A stretch of DNA of 64,000 nucleotides from Pandoraea fibrosis (GTDB lineage Bacteria; Pseudomonadota; Gammaproteobacteria; Burkholderiales; Burkholderiaceae): positions 5,084,001-5,148,000 of the forward strand of contig NZ_CP047385.1 in NCBI RefSeq assembly GCF_000807775.2, written 5' to 3'. The notes beneath the pieces were generated by a model. It was not told the origin of the DNA. It saw only the letters and a list, made by a program, of their open reading frames with translations, and searched no databases. Each line of letters opens with the position of its first letter. Position 1 is the stretch's first letter. The position numbers were made by a program, and so were the translations under genes. Below, piece after piece: positions 19,272 to 28,389 of the stretch.

Positions 19272-19972
19272 TGCTGAAGCTGGAAAAGATCCATACCCAC
19301 TACGGGGCCGTCGAAGCGCTTTGCGGCGTGTCGATCGAAGTGAACAAGGGCGAGATCGTTACGCTCATCGGCAGCAACGGCGCTGGCAAGACCACGCTGA
19401 TGATGACGGTATGCGGCACGCCGCGTGCATCGAGCGGACGCGTGATGTTCGAGGGCAACGACATCACTGCCTGCCCAACGCACGAAATCATGCGCAAGGG
19501 CCTTGCGATTTCGCCGGAAGGCCGCCGCGTGTTTCCGAGTCTGACCGTGATCGAGAATCTGAAGATGGGCGGCTTCTTCGCCTCCAGCGACGAGATCGAA
19601 GCCGGCATGGACCACGTCTTCAAGCTATTCCCGAGACTCGCGCAACGCGGCAAGCAACGCGCCGGCACGATGTCGGGTGGCGAACAGCAGATGCTGGCCA
19701 TCGGGCGGGCACTGATGAGTCGTCCGCGTCTGCTGCTGCTCGACGAACCGACGCTCGGTCTGGCGCCGCTCGTCATCGCACAGATCTTCGACATCATTCG
19801 TGCGATCCGCGAAGAAGGCGTCACGGTGTTTCTGGTGGAGCAAAACGCGAACAAGGCGCTGCACGTGGCCGATCGTGGTTATGTGCTCGAGACCGGTCGC
19901 GTGGTGCTCGCCGATTCGGCCGACAACCTGCTTGCGAACGACGACATCAAACGCGCCTATCTCGGAGCATGA
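19271..19972 (+). CDS. livF: Branched-chain amino acid ABC transporter ATPase LivF
   Basis: A 233-residue ATP-binding subunit that pairs with LivG. Walker A GSNGAGKTT, signature MSGGEQQMLAIGRALM, Walker B LLLLDEPTLGLAP and VEQNA are intact. Its ATG overlaps the livG stop (TAATG). Last gene of the operon, followed by a strong terminator. Confidence 0.95.
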   Translation: MLKLEKIHTHYGAVEALCGVSIEVNKGEIVTLIGSNGAGKTTLMMTVCGTPRASSGRVMFEGNDITACPTHEIMRKGLAISPEGRRVFPSLTVIENLKMGGFFASSDEIEAGMDHVFKLFPRLAQRGKQRAGTMSGGEQQMLAIGRALMSRPRLLLLDEPTLGLAPLVIAQIFDIIRAIREEGVTVFLVEQNANKALHVADRGYVLETGRVVLADSADNLLANDDIKRAYLGA

Positions 19973-20017
19973 GGTTGCAGCCTACGAGGTAGGCTGCCGT
20001 CGCTAGCTGCCGAAAGC

Positions 20018-20052
20018 AAAAAAAGGACGCGCCCGAAGGCGCGTCCTTTTTT
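20018..20052. terminator. Bidirectional terminator after livF
   Basis: GGACGCGCC (20025-20033), CGAA tetraloop, GGCGCGTCC (20038-20046), flanked by seven A on the left and six T on the right. It ends the liv operon on the plus strand and the arsR-SRPBCC operon on the minus strand. Confidence 0.92.
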
Positions 20053-20099
20053 CATGCAGCGGCGAAGCCTTCGCGGGCGTCGCCCCGCCGCATCCCCCA

Positions 20100-20597
20100 T
20101 CACGTCATCAGTTCGACCAGTTGATCGAGCGCCTTGCCCCAGCCGTCGTGGAAACCCATGGCCTCGTGCTGCGCGCGCGTCGCTTCGTCGCCATGAATGG
20201 CAATCGCGGTGTAGCGCGTGCCCTTGCCTTGCGTCTCCATCAATACTGCCGCCGTGAAATGAAAGCCACCATGCTCCGCCACCGGTGCTGGCGCCGGACG
20301 GAAACCCGGCAGAACCGCATTCGTCCAGACCAACCGCGAGTTCTCCACGACTTCCAGATAGCACCCGTCATTGGGGAACTGCTGCCCCTCGGGCGAGCGC
20401 ATGACGGTGTGGAACAGTCCCCCGGGGCGCAGATCGATTTCGCATTCGATGGTCTGCCACGGCGCTGGCGTGAACCACTTCTTGACGTGCTCCGGCTGCG
20501 TCCACGCCGCCCAGACACGCTCGCACGGCACATCGACGTAACGCTCAAGCACCAGATCCAACTTCGGGTCGATCGAGAAAAGGTTGGCACGGCTCAT
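20100..20597 (-). CDS. SRPBCC (AHSA1-type) domain protein
   Basis: A 165-residue START-like protein: [20 protein letters not shown] at the N-terminus, [25 protein letters not shown], and a C-terminal [13 protein letters not shown] helix, all typical of the activator of Hsp90 homology 1-like family. AAGGAG eight bases ahead favours ATG 20597 over the ATG two codons upstream. It directly follows an ArsR gene with overlapping stop and start region; such ArsR-SRPBCC pairs are common, but the ligand is generally unknown. Confidence 0.85.
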   Translation of the reverse strand: MSRANLFSIDPKLDLVLERYVDVPCERVWAAWTQPEHVKKWFTPAPWQTIECEIDLRPGGLFHTVMRSPEGQQFPNDGCYLEVVENSRLVWTNAVLPGFRPAPAPVAEHGGFHFTAAVLMETQGKGTRYTAIAIHGDEATRAQHEAMGFHDGWGKALDQLVELMT

Positions 20598-20599
20598 GT

Positions 20600-20932
20600 T
20601 CATGTCTCCTTCATCTGCAGCAGATAACTATCGAGTTGATCGAGGCGGCGCGTCCACTTGTCGCGCTGCAACTGGAGCCAATCCTGCGCACCGGCCAGTG
20701 TCTCCGTCTCCAACGCGTAGGTACGCACACGCCCGTTTTTCCGTGAGACGACCAGACCGCTCTCCTCCAGCACGTTCAAATGCTGCGAGAACGACGGTAA
20801 CGCCATCGAGAACGGGCGCGCCAGCTCGCTCACCGAGGCAGGGCCGAGCGTCAGACGCTCGACGACCGCCCGTCGCGTGGGGTCGGATAGCGCTTGAAAG
20901 ATCCGGTCGAGGGGGATGGATTGGTTAGCCAT
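20600..20932 (-). CDS. ArsR-family transcriptional regulator
   Basis: A 110-residue winged-helix regulator: [30 protein letters not shown], then [15 protein letters not shown] (recognition helix) and [11 protein letters not shown] (wing). There is no Cys metal-binding motif in the recognition helix, so it probably belongs to the metal-independent ArsR branch paired with SRPBCC proteins. It has its own promoter with a dyad across it, suggesting autoregulation. Confidence 0.88.
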   Translation of the reverse strand: MANQSIPLDRIFQALSDPTRRAVVERLTLGPASVSELARPFSMALPSFSQHLNVLEESGLVVSRKNGRVRTYALETETLAGAQDWLQLQRDKWTRRLDQLDSYLLQMKET

Positions 20933-20937
20933 GTGCC

Positions 20938-20968
20938 TAACTATAGTCACGCAAATTACTTAGGTCAA
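20938..20968 (-). promoter_or_regulatory. arsR promoter with overlapping dyad
   Basis: On the minus strand TTGACC (20968-20963), 17 bp, TATAGT (20945-20940): a near-consensus housekeeping promoter. CCTAA and TTAGG halves flank the spacer and -10 box, so the ArsR protein could occlude polymerase here. The start codon is only 8 nt past the -10 box, so the transcript would be nearly leaderless. Confidence 0.7.
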
Positions 20969-21173
20969 CACCTTTGTATTGAGAATCCTCCGACCGATAG
21001 CAAGCCGAACTCCGATTCCCTGCGTCGATTCTTCCGAGATCCGATTCAGATACCGTCGGAATTGTCTGTGTCGGCCGATTTTCCGGGGGCTTCGGCGCGA
21101 GATTCGGCCGCAGCCGTGCACCGGCTTGGCGTAGAATAGAGCCTTTCCAAATTCAGCCCCCGCGTTGTCCGCT

Positions 21174-22295
21174 ATGCCGTTGGCCACTACAGAAGAAATC
21201 ATTGCCGAGCTGAAGGCCGGTCGCATGGTTGTCCTCGTTGACGAGGAAGATCGTGAAAACGAGGGCGATCTGGTCATGGCGGCCGAGTTCGCGACGCCCG
21301 AGGCCATCAACTTCATGGCCAAGTACGGCCGCGGGCTGATCTGCCTGACACTCACGCAAGCGCGTTGCAAGCAGCTCAACCTGCCGCTGATGACCTACCG
21401 CAACGGCACCCAGTACGGCACCGCATTCACGCTGTCGATCGAGGCGGCCGAAGGCGTTACCACGGGCATCTCGGCGGCCGATCGTGCGCATACGGTCAAG
21501 ACCGCCATTGCACACGAAGCGCGCCCGGAAGATATCGTTCAGCCGGGTCACGTGTTCCCGATCATGGCGCAGCCCGGCGGCGTGCTGGTGCGCGCGGGTC
21601 ACACGGAAGCCGGTTGCGACCTGACGGCAATGGCTGGCCTCACGCCTGCCGCCGTGATCTGCGAGATCATGAACGACGACGGCACGATGGCGCGTTTGCC
21701 GCAGTTGATGGAGTTCGCGGAGCAGCACAACATCAAGATCGGCACGATCGTCGATCTGATTCACTACCGCAGCCGTACCGAATCGATGATCGAGACGGTC
21801 GCAACGCGCGAAATGCAAACGGCCTGGGGCACCTTCCAGGCAACGTTGTATCGCGATAAACCGAGCGGCAATCCGCATCTGGCGCTGGTACGCGGCACGC
21901 CGACCCCGGCTGACGAGACGCTCGTGCGCGTGCACGAGCCGCTTTCGGTGCTCGATCTGCTCGAAACCGGCGTCTCGACGCACTCCTGGACGCTCGCTAG
22001 CGCCATGCAAGCAATTGCCGAGGCAGGCAAGGGCGTGGTCGTGCTGCTCAATTGCGTGGAAACGCCGGATCACCTGTTCAACCAGTTCGAAGCGCTCGAC
22101 GAATCCGAGAAGGCCGCGCGTGCCAAGCGTCGCCCGGTGGACTTCCGTACGCACGGCGTTGGCGCGCAAATCCTGCGCGAGCTGGGCGTCGGTAAAATGC
22201 GAGTGCTTTCGAGCCCGCGCAAGATCCCCAACATGGCAGGTTATGGCCTGGAGGTCACCGGTTTCCAACCGATGCCCGGCGCCGAAACCGCCTGA
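21174..22295 (+). CDS. ribBA: 3,4-dihydroxy-2-butanone-4-phosphate synthase with degenerate GTP cyclohydrolase II domain
   Basis: A 373-residue fusion. The N-terminal RibB domain (about 1-205) is intact: [26 protein letters not shown]-type residues and [14 protein letters not shown]. The C-terminal half has the GTP cyclohydrolase II fold, but the zinc cysteines are missing: the ECLTGD and RCDC segments of RibA are replaced by EPLSVLDLL and STHSW. This is the arrangement called RibBX, so only the butanone-phosphate reaction is expected and a separate RibA should exist elsewhere. ATG 21174 is preferred over an in-frame TTG nine bases earlier. Confidence 0.9.
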   Translation: MPLATTEEIIAELKAGRMVVLVDEEDRENEGDLVMAAEFATPEAINFMAKYGRGLICLTLTQARCKQLNLPLMTYRNGTQYGTAFTLSIEAAEGVTTGISAADRAHTVKTAIAHEARPEDIVQPGHVFPIMAQPGGVLVRAGHTEAGCDLTAMAGLTPAAVICEIMNDDGTMARLPQLMEFAEQHNIKIGTIVDLIHYRSRTESMIETVATREMQTAWGTFQATLYRDKPSGNPHLALVRGTPTPADETLVRVHEPLSVLDLLETGVSTHSWTLASAMQAIAEAGKGVVVLLNCVETPDHLFNQFEALDESEKAARAKRRPVDFRTHGVGAQILRELGVGKMRVLSSPRKIPNMAGYGLEVTGFQPMPGAETA

Positions 22296-22424
22296 GTATT
22301 TCCGTATCGATCTCTGCCGGCAACTGGCGGCGGAGATCATCTTGCCGAGCATTGCCCGTCTCGGGCATGTCGGCACAACGTTGGCCGCACCGCCTGGACG
22401 GTACTTTTTTAGAGGAAGCCCATT

Positions 22425-22940
22425 ATGGACATCGGACAATACCAGCCGGAACTCGACGGTGAAGGCCTGCGCGTGGGTATCGTGCAAGCACGATTCAACG
22501 ACGCTGTTTGTACGGCGTTGCGCAGTGCCGCTGTGGCTGAACTCGACCGCCTTGGCGTCGATGGCGAAGACGTGCTGCTCGTGACGGTGCCCGGCGCGCT
22601 GGAAATTCCGCTGGCATTGCAGAAAATGGCCGAAAGCGGCCAGTTCGACGCACTCATCGCGCTCGGCGCGGTGATCCGTGGCGAGACGTATCACTTTGAA
22701 CTGGTGTCGAACGAAAGCGGCGCCGGTATTTCGCGCATCGGTCTCGATTTCGGTATCCCCATCGCCAACGCGGTGCTCACGACCGAAAACGACGAACAGG
22801 CCGAAGTGCGTGCCGCCGAAAAGGGCCGCGATGCAGCCCGCGTGGCGGTGGAAATGGCCAATCTGCTCGAAGCCATCGACATGCTCAGTGGCGACGAAGG
22901 ATCGGATGAAGACGAAGACGAAGAAGAGGAAGATCGGTAA
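22425..22940 (+). CDS. ribH: 6,7-dimethyl-8-ribityllumazine synthase
   Basis: A 171-residue lumazine synthase condensing the RibB product with the pyrimidine from RibD. Motifs: [41 protein letters not shown] (catalytic His) and LTTENDEQA. The last 17 residues are almost entirely Asp, Glu, Ser and Gly, an acidic tail beyond the usual domain end. It lies 129 bp after ribBA and overlaps nusB by one base. Confidence 0.95.
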   Translation: MDIGQYQPELDGEGLRVGIVQARFNDAVCTALRSAAVAELDRLGVDGEDVLLVTVPGALEIPLALQKMAESGQFDALIALGAVIRGETYHFELVSNESGAGISRIGLDFGIPIANAVLTTENDEQAEVRAAEKGRDAARVAVEMANLLEAIDMLSGDEGSDEDEDEEEEDR

Positions 22941-23392
22941 TGAAGAGTGCTCGCCGCCGCGCACGCGAATTTGCGCTGCAAGGGTTGTATCAATGGCTGC
23001 TCTCGCGCGACCACGCGGGTGAGATCGATGCGCACCTGCGCACCACCCCTGGCTACGACAAGGCTGACCGTGCTCACCTGGACGCGCTGCTGCACGGCAG
23101 CATCCGGGAAGCGGACGCCTTGTCGCAGCAACTCCAGCCGTACCTGGACCGCCCGGCCGCCGAACTGTCGCCGGTCGAACACGCCGTACTCGTCATTGGT
23201 GCCTACGAACTGATTCACCACCTGGACATCCCGTACCGCGTGGTCATCAACGAAGCCGTCGAACTCGCCAAGACGTTTGGCGGCGTCGAAGGCTTCCGCT
23301 ACGTGAACGGTGTCCTCGACAAGTTCTCGGCAGAAGTGCGTCCGGACGAAGTCGCAGCGAACCGTAACGGCGGTCGCGGCAAAAGCGCCTGA
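22940..23392 (+). CDS. nusB: Transcription antitermination factor NusB
   Basis: A 150-residue all-helical RNA-binding protein that acts with NusE in rRNA antitermination. [18 protein letters not shown] at the N-terminus and [30 protein letters not shown] at the C-terminus are the family signatures. ribH-nusB coupling (TAATG) is common in proteobacteria. Confidence 0.95.
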   Translation: MKSARRRAREFALQGLYQWLLSRDHAGEIDAHLRTTPGYDKADRAHLDALLHGSIREADALSQQLQPYLDRPAAELSPVEHAVLVIGAYELIHHLDIPYRVVINEAVELAKTFGGVEGFRYVNGVLDKFSAEVRPDEVAANRNGGRGKSA

Positions 23393-23534
23393 CGCTCAGC
23401 AAGGTGTCTCGGGCCAGCCGCCTGAAGACACCTGCCGCCAGATAGGCCCGACGGGGTCGTTGTCCACCCCGCAGCGCCTACCTGGCCTACCCGGCCAGCC
23501 CCTCATCCACTCGTTCCCGTCTCCCCCCGACATC

Positions 23535-24740
23535 ATGGACCGCACCCCTGACCTCACCCCCGCCTCGCTCAAACTCGCGCAACGTGTCGACGACATCGCC
23601 CCGTTCCACGTGATGGAGCTAGCCAAGCAAGCGGCGCTGCGGGAGAAGGCGGGACATCATGTGATTCACATGGGGATCGGCGAGCCGGATTTCACGGCGC
23701 CCGAGGCGGTGATCGAGGCGGCAGCGAAAGCCATGCGCGATGGGCGCACGCAATACACCGGCGCCATGGGCATCCCCGCACTGCGCGAGGCCATCGCCGG
23801 TTACTACCGAAACCACTACGGGGTCGACGTCGATCCGTCGCGGATCGTGGTGACGGCCGGCGCATCGGCCGCGCTCGTGCTGGCTTGCGCCGCTCTCGTT
23901 GGCGTGGGCGACGAAGTCCTGATGCCCGATCCCTGCTATCCGTGCAACCGCCATTTCGTCTCGACGTTCGACGGCAAGCCGGTCCTGATCCCCTCGGGCC
24001 CGGCGGAACGCTTCCAACTGACGGCCGAGCGTATTGAATCCCATTGGGGCCCGGCGACGAAGGGCGTGCTGCTCGCCTCGCCGTCGAACCCGACGGGCAC
24101 GTCCATCGAGACGGAGGAACTGTCCCGCATCGTCAAGACCGTGCGTGCACGAGGCGGCTTCACACTGGTCGACGAGATCTATCAGGGGCTCTCCTACGAT
24201 GGCAAGCCGACAACGGCACTGACTTTCGGCGACGACGTGCTGGTCGTGAGCAGTTTCTCGAAGTACTTCAACATGACGGGATGGCGCCTGGGCTGGCTGG
24301 TCGTGCCGCCGTCGATGGTATCGACGTTCGAGAAGCTCGCGCAGAACCTGTTCATCTGCCCGTCTGCCGTGGCGCAACACGCCGCAACGGCCTGCTTCCT
24401 CCCGGAGACGCTGGCGATTTACGAATCCCGAAAGGAAGCGTTCCGCGAACGCCGGGATTACATCGCGCCCGCGCTTGAACGTCTTGGCTTCAAGGTGCCC
24501 GTGATGCCGGACGGTGCGTTTTACGTCTACGCAGATTGCACTGGCGTATCGCATCCGCACGCCGCCGACAGCGACCGCCTCACGCAGTCGTTGCTCCAGC
24601 AGGCAGATGTCGTACTCGTGCCGGGGCTGGACTTCGGTTTTGCCGAACCGCGTCGCTACATCCGGTTGTCTTATGCCACGTCGCTGGCGCAGTTGCATGA
24701 GGCAATGGACCGGATCGGAAGGGTCTTCGCGGCGGGCTGA
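23535..24740 (+). CDS. Class I/II PLP-dependent aminotransferase
   Basis: A 401-residue fold-type I aminotransferase. Visible are HMGIGEPDFTAPEAVI, the ASPSNPTGT segment, DEIYQGLSYDG (Asp/Tyr for PLP) and SFSKYFNMTGWRLGW with the Schiff-base Lys near residue 243; RRYIRLSY supplies the substrate-carboxylate Arg. Substrate cannot be fixed; relatives are annotated as aspartate/alanine or valine-pyruvate aminotransferases. The frame is open further upstream into nusB, but ATG 23535 gives normal family length. Confidence 0.88.
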   Translation: MDRTPDLTPASLKLAQRVDDIAPFHVMELAKQAALREKAGHHVIHMGIGEPDFTAPEAVIEAAAKAMRDGRTQYTGAMGIPALREAIAGYYRNHYGVDVDPSRIVVTAGASAALVLACAALVGVGDEVLMPDPCYPCNRHFVSTFDGKPVLIPSGPAERFQLTAERIESHWGPATKGVLLASPSNPTGTSIETEELSRIVKTVRARGGFTLVDEIYQGLSYDGKPTTALTFGDDVLVVSSFSKYFNMTGWRLGWLVVPPSMVSTFEKLAQNLFICPSAVAQHAATACFLPETLAIYESRKEAFRERRDYIAPALERLGFKVPVMPDGAFYVYADCTGVSHPHAADSDRLTQSLLQQADVVLVPGLDFGFAEPRRYIRLSYATSLAQLHEAMDRIGRVFAAG

Positions 24741-24810
24741 CAATCGATAGCGTCGACGAACAGGGAGATACGCGGTCCCCACGCAGCGCGGCGCCACCGG
24801 AAAAACAAAA

Positions 24811-24842
24811 AACCCATCGAATCGCTTCGATGGGTTTTTTGT
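24811..24842. terminator. Bidirectional terminator between the aminotransferase and transglycosylase genes
   Basis: AACCCATCGA (24811-24820), six-base loop, TCGATGGGTT (24827-24836), with an A-rich run on the left and T6 on the right. It serves both convergent genes. Confidence 0.9.
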
Positions 24843-24848
24843 TGCCTG

Positions 24849-24880
24849 CGTGCTGCCTCTCTATATAGATAGGCAGCGCG
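24849..24880. repeat. 32-bp near-perfect palindrome
   Basis: CGTGCTGCCT pairs with AGGCAGCGCG (one wobble), and the centre TCTATATAGA is itself a palindrome, with one C/T mismatch between the two. It lies immediately beyond the terminator, in the 3' gap between convergent genes. There is no T tract. A protein-binding dyad or a cruciform-prone element are possible. Confidence 0.5.
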
Positions 24881-24967
24881 CATGCCGATGACGATTTGCC
24901 CGAATGCCATGCGCCGGCCGTGGCGCGCGTCATCCGAGGTCGGTCTCGGATCGTCAGGATCCTTCGA

Positions 24968-26026
24968 TCAGGCAGCGGTGCTGTCGTCGGCCTCGAGCGG
25001 CTTGGCCGCCGCAGCGGCCTTACCCGCCGACGTCGACGCTGCCGGCGCAGGCGCCGCCGAGTCGGTCGATTCGTCCGACTTGCCCGCCGAGACCGGCTTT
25101 GCCGCCGGCTTGGCGGAACTGACGATCACCGGCGCTTGCGGCGCATTCGGCGAGATCTTGCGGCCCATGGTCACGCCACGCAGACGATCGCGCTCGGCGA
25201 GTACCTTGGCGCCATAACCACCATCACCCGTGCTGGTCGAACCGACGTAGAGACGCAAACCACCGGCGAGCGAGCCACCGCGTGCAATGCATTCCTTCAG
25301 GATCAACGCACCCACCTTGATATTGGCAAGCGGATGCAGGGCTGCCTCAGGTCCGCCGAAGTACTCAAGCTTGTCCTGATGCACCTTGGACATGACCTGC
25401 ATGAGGCCCTGCGCGCCCACGGTGCTCTCGGCATACGGGTTGAAGCCCGATTCGATGGCCATCACGGCGAGCAGCAGGAGCGGATCGAGTCCGACTTCCT
25501 TACCCGTCGAGTAAGCGGCGCGCACGAGATTGCCCGTCACGTCACCGGCCACGCGATAACGGCGTGCCAGATAGTCGGCGACGGCAATTTGCTCGCGCGT
25601 ATCCAGCACTTTGGTCGCACGCGCATCGGCGGCCACCCGCTGGTTCGGAATATAAGCGGCGAGGACGGCGGCCGATGGCACGTGTTGTGCCGCTTGCGCC
25701 ATCAACGTCGCGTCGGACGATGTGCCCTGTGCAACCATGCTGCCGTTGGCGCCCTGCCCGGCCGCATTGGCCGAACCGGTGGCTGCCTCGAGCAGCGGAC
25801 CCACGCGCGACGCCAGATCGGCGCGCCACGTCGGTCGAGCCCACAGCGCCAGCGTGCCAACCACGGCAACCAGACCGACCGCGCTGGACGTATACAGTCC
25901 AACACGACCGCCGTGCCATGCAAGGCGACGCCAATCGCGGCGAGCCGCGGCTACCGTTGCCGCACCGCGTGCGCCAAGCGCACGGACAGCGGCCAGTAGC
26001 CAGGGTGATAAACCAGACTTCTTCAT
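24968..26026 (-). CDS. Lytic transglycosylase, SLT domain
   Basis: A 352-residue envelope protein: cytoplasmic N-terminus of about 45 residues, one membrane anchor (LYTSSAVGLVAVVGTLALWA), then a periplasmic region with a soluble lytic transglycosylase domain. The catalytic Glu is in AIESGFNPYA (near residue 192), followed by GAQGLMQVM. The C-terminal 70 residues are Ala/Pro/Ser-rich and low in complexity. GGAG eight bases ahead decides ATG 26026. It would cleave peptidoglycan glycan strands. The gene has a well-formed promoter about 350 bp upstream, giving an unusually long structured 5' UTR. Confidence 0.88.
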   Translation of the reverse strand: MKKSGLSPWLLAAVRALGARGAATVAAARRDWRRLAWHGGRVGLYTSSAVGLVAVVGTLALWARPTWRADLASRVGPLLEAATGSANAAGQGANGSMVAQGTSSDATLMAQAAQHVPSAAVLAAYIPNQRVAADARATKVLDTREQIAVADYLARRYRVAGDVTGNLVRAAYSTGKEVGLDPLLLLAVMAIESGFNPYAESTVGAQGLMQVMSKVHQDKLEYFGGPEAALHPLANIKVGALILKECIARGGSLAGGLRLYVGSTSTGDGGYGAKVLAERDRLRGVTMGRKISPNAPQAPVIVSSAKPAAKPVSAGKSDESTDSAAPAPAASTSAGKAAAAAKPLEADDSTAA

Positions 26027-26363
26027 ACTACGTACTCCGGTTACGCCGTCACCACGGGGTGGCCCCGGGGCGTAAGGAAACGAGCCGACATGCCCGCCAG
26101 GCATCCCGTTAAGTGCTCATTTACGGCATATGGAACGAGGCGGTGCATCGCGTTTGTCATTGACGATGCCGCTACCGCCGCAGCGCGCCGACCTGTTCAG
26201 GTCCCCGGCGCTGACGAGCTATCGCTCGCGCTGCTTCCTAAAACACTGGCTTCCCGACCTCGGTGAGAAAACCAGCCACTGAAAATCCACGTCGATGTTG
26301 TAGTTGTCGCTAAGCTTGAGCGGGTCGGCCTACCCGTCTTCAAAGCCGCCTTTCTGGATTCAA
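26027..26363 (-). promoter_or_regulatory. Long structured 5' UTR of the transglycosylase gene
   Basis: The region between the probable transcription start (about 26364) and the start codon holds no gene on either strand. It contains a strong hairpin at 26181-26213: CAGCGC/GCGCTG outside, GACCT/AGGTC inside. A second candidate fold lies around 26240-26275 (CTGG/CCAG). The length suggests post-transcriptional control, but I recognise no riboswitch family. Confidence 0.4.
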
Positions 26364-26370
26364 CGGGCGG

Positions 26371-26398
26371 ATTGTAGCAGCCACATATAATCCGTCAA
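26371..26398 (-). promoter_or_regulatory. Promoter of the transglycosylase gene
   Basis: On the minus strand TTGACG (26398-26393), 16 bp, TACAAT (26376-26371), close to the housekeeping consensus. Transcription would start near 26364. Confidence 0.65.
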
Positions 26399-26595
26399 TA
26401 CTATGATTAACAAAAATCATTACCAAAAGTAATTTGTAACGGCTGTTTTGCCGTGACGTTCGGGAGCCTTGACCGGTAAAATGCCCTGCCTCACCCCGCG
26501 TTTACAAGGGTGCAACCCCGACATTCTGCGAATTCAAACAACCGTTTTCACCGGACGTATGAATTTCGTAAAAATTTTTGGTAACGGTTTGTTTC

Positions 26596-28146
26596 ATGAA
26601 ATATCTCGATCTTCGTGACTTCACCGCGCAACTGGAGCGATCCGGCCAGCTTCGTCGCGTAGACGTGCCGGTTTCGCCGGTGCTGGAGATGACGGCGCTC
26701 GCCGACCGTGTCCTCAAATCGGCAGGCCCCGCGCTGTGGTTTGAACGGCCAACGGGCTACGACATGCCGGTGCTCGCCAACTTATTTGGCACCCCTGAAC
26801 GAGTGGCGCTCGGCATGGGCATCGACGATGGCGAAAACGCGCTGGGTTCGCTGCGTGACATCGGCCGCCTTCTCTCGACGCTCAAGGAACCGGAACCCCC
26901 TCGCGGGTTGAAGGACGCAGGCAAGTTGCTCGGCATGGCCAAGGCTGTCTGGGACATGGCGCCCAAGGAAGTCAGCAGCCCTGTCTGTCAGGAAATCGTA
27001 TGGGAGGGTGATGACGTCGACCTCGCGCGCCTGCCGATTCAGACCTGCTGGCCCGGCGACGCTGCCCCCCTCATCACTTGGGGCCTGGTCATTACGAAGG
27101 GACCTCACCGCAAACGTCAGAACCTCGGCATCTACCGTCAGCAGGTCATCGGCCGCAATCAGGTCATCATGCGCTGGCTCGCTCACCGGGGCGGAGCCCT
27201 CGATTTCCGTGAGTTCGCGCAGGCGAATCCCGGCAAGCCGTTTCCGATTGCCGTTGCGCTCGGCGCCGATCCGGCGACGATGCTCGGCGCCGTCACACCC
27301 GTGCCCGACACGCTCTCCGAGTATCAGTTTGCCGGTCTGCTGCGAGGCAGCCGCACCGAGCTGGCCAAGTGTCTGACGCCGGGGCTGGAGTCGTTGCGCG
27401 TCCCCGCGCGCGCCGAGATCGTGCTTGAGGGCTTCATTTATCCGTCCGAACAAGCCCGCACTATTCCCGACGGCGCCCCGCCACCGCCATCGCGCGGCGC
27501 GACAGCGGGTTACGACCACGCCCTCGAAGGTCCCTACGGCGACCACACCGGCTATTACAACGAGCAGGAGTGGTTCCCTGTGTTCACGATCGAGCGCATC
27601 ACGCTGCGCCGCAACGCGGTCTATCACTCGACGTACACCGGCAAACCGCCCGATGAACCGGCCGTGCTGGGCGTGGCGCTCAACGAAGTCTTCGTCCCAC
27701 TCCTGCAAAAGCAATTCCCCGAGATCACCGATTTCTATCTGCCGCCCGAAGGTTGCAGCTATCGGATGGCCATTGTGCAGATGAAGAAGGCCTATCCGGG
27801 GCATGCCAAGCGCGTGATGTTCGGCGTGTGGAGTTTCCTGCGTCAGTTCATGTATACGAAGTTCATCGTCGTGGTGGACGAGGACGTCGATATCCGCGAC
27901 TGGAAGGAAGTCATCTGGGCGATCACCACCCGCGTCGACCCGACCCGCGACACCACCCTTGTCGACCAGACGCCGATCGACTATCTCGACTTTGCCTCGC
28001 CCAAGGCGGGGCTGGGTTCCAAGATGGGCATCGACGCAACCAACAAGTGGCCCGGGGAAACTTCACGCGAGTGGGGACGTCCCATCGAAATGACCGCCGA
28101 TGTCGACGCTCGCATGGCGGCGCTATATAAGGATCTCGGCCTGTAA
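26596..28146 (+). CDS. ubiD: UbiD-family decarboxylase
   Basis: A 516-residue prenylated-FMN-dependent decarboxylase. [22 protein letters not shown] is the usual UbiD start; [35 protein letters not shown] and [21 protein letters not shown] match cofactor and metal regions, and [10 protein letters not shown] is diagnostic. Length agrees with 3-octaprenyl-4-hydroxybenzoate carboxy-lyase of ubiquinone synthesis; a related aromatic acid decarboxylase cannot be excluded. No ubiX partner is adjacent. ATG 26596 is preferred to an in-frame TTG 18 bases upstream. Confidence 0.88.
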   Translation: MKYLDLRDFTAQLERSGQLRRVDVPVSPVLEMTALADRVLKSAGPALWFERPTGYDMPVLANLFGTPERVALGMGIDDGENALGSLRDIGRLLSTLKEPEPPRGLKDAGKLLGMAKAVWDMAPKEVSSPVCQEIVWEGDDVDLARLPIQTCWPGDAAPLITWGLVITKGPHRKRQNLGIYRQQVIGRNQVIMRWLAHRGGALDFREFAQANPGKPFPIAVALGADPATMLGAVTPVPDTLSEYQFAGLLRGSRTELAKCLTPGLESLRVPARAEIVLEGFIYPSEQARTIPDGAPPPPSRGATAGYDHALEGPYGDHTGYYNEQEWFPVFTIERITLRRNAVYHSTYTGKPPDEPAVLGVALNEVFVPLLQKQFPEITDFYLPPEGCSYRMAIVQMKKAYPGHAKRVMFGVWSFLRQFMYTKFIVVVDEDVDIRDWKEVIWAITTRVDPTRDTTLVDQTPIDYLDFASPKAGLGSKMGIDATNKWPGETSREWGRPIEMTADVDARMAALYKDLGL

Positions 28147-28389
28147 AACCGGCCAGGCAGGGCGAATCGAGAGGCGCGTAATCCGCCGGCGGCCGTCGAG
28201 CCGCCGGGATTGCGCGCGCAGCGCCCGTCAATACGGTATGACGTCATGCGGTGCCCATGCGTCAGAAGCCGCGCGCGTCATTGGAGTAAGCTGGCACCCG
28301 ACACACCGACAAGCCGTATCCGTTTCCGTCCCCCCGCACGACGCGCCCCCCCTGAGCGCGCCGCCCGGTCACCGAGAGGAGAGCTGATC

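Noticed and set aside
20975..21173. FMN riboswitch upstream of ribBA
   Set aside because: I looked for the conserved FMN aptamer words in the 200 bp before the gene and found none; the leader is too short.
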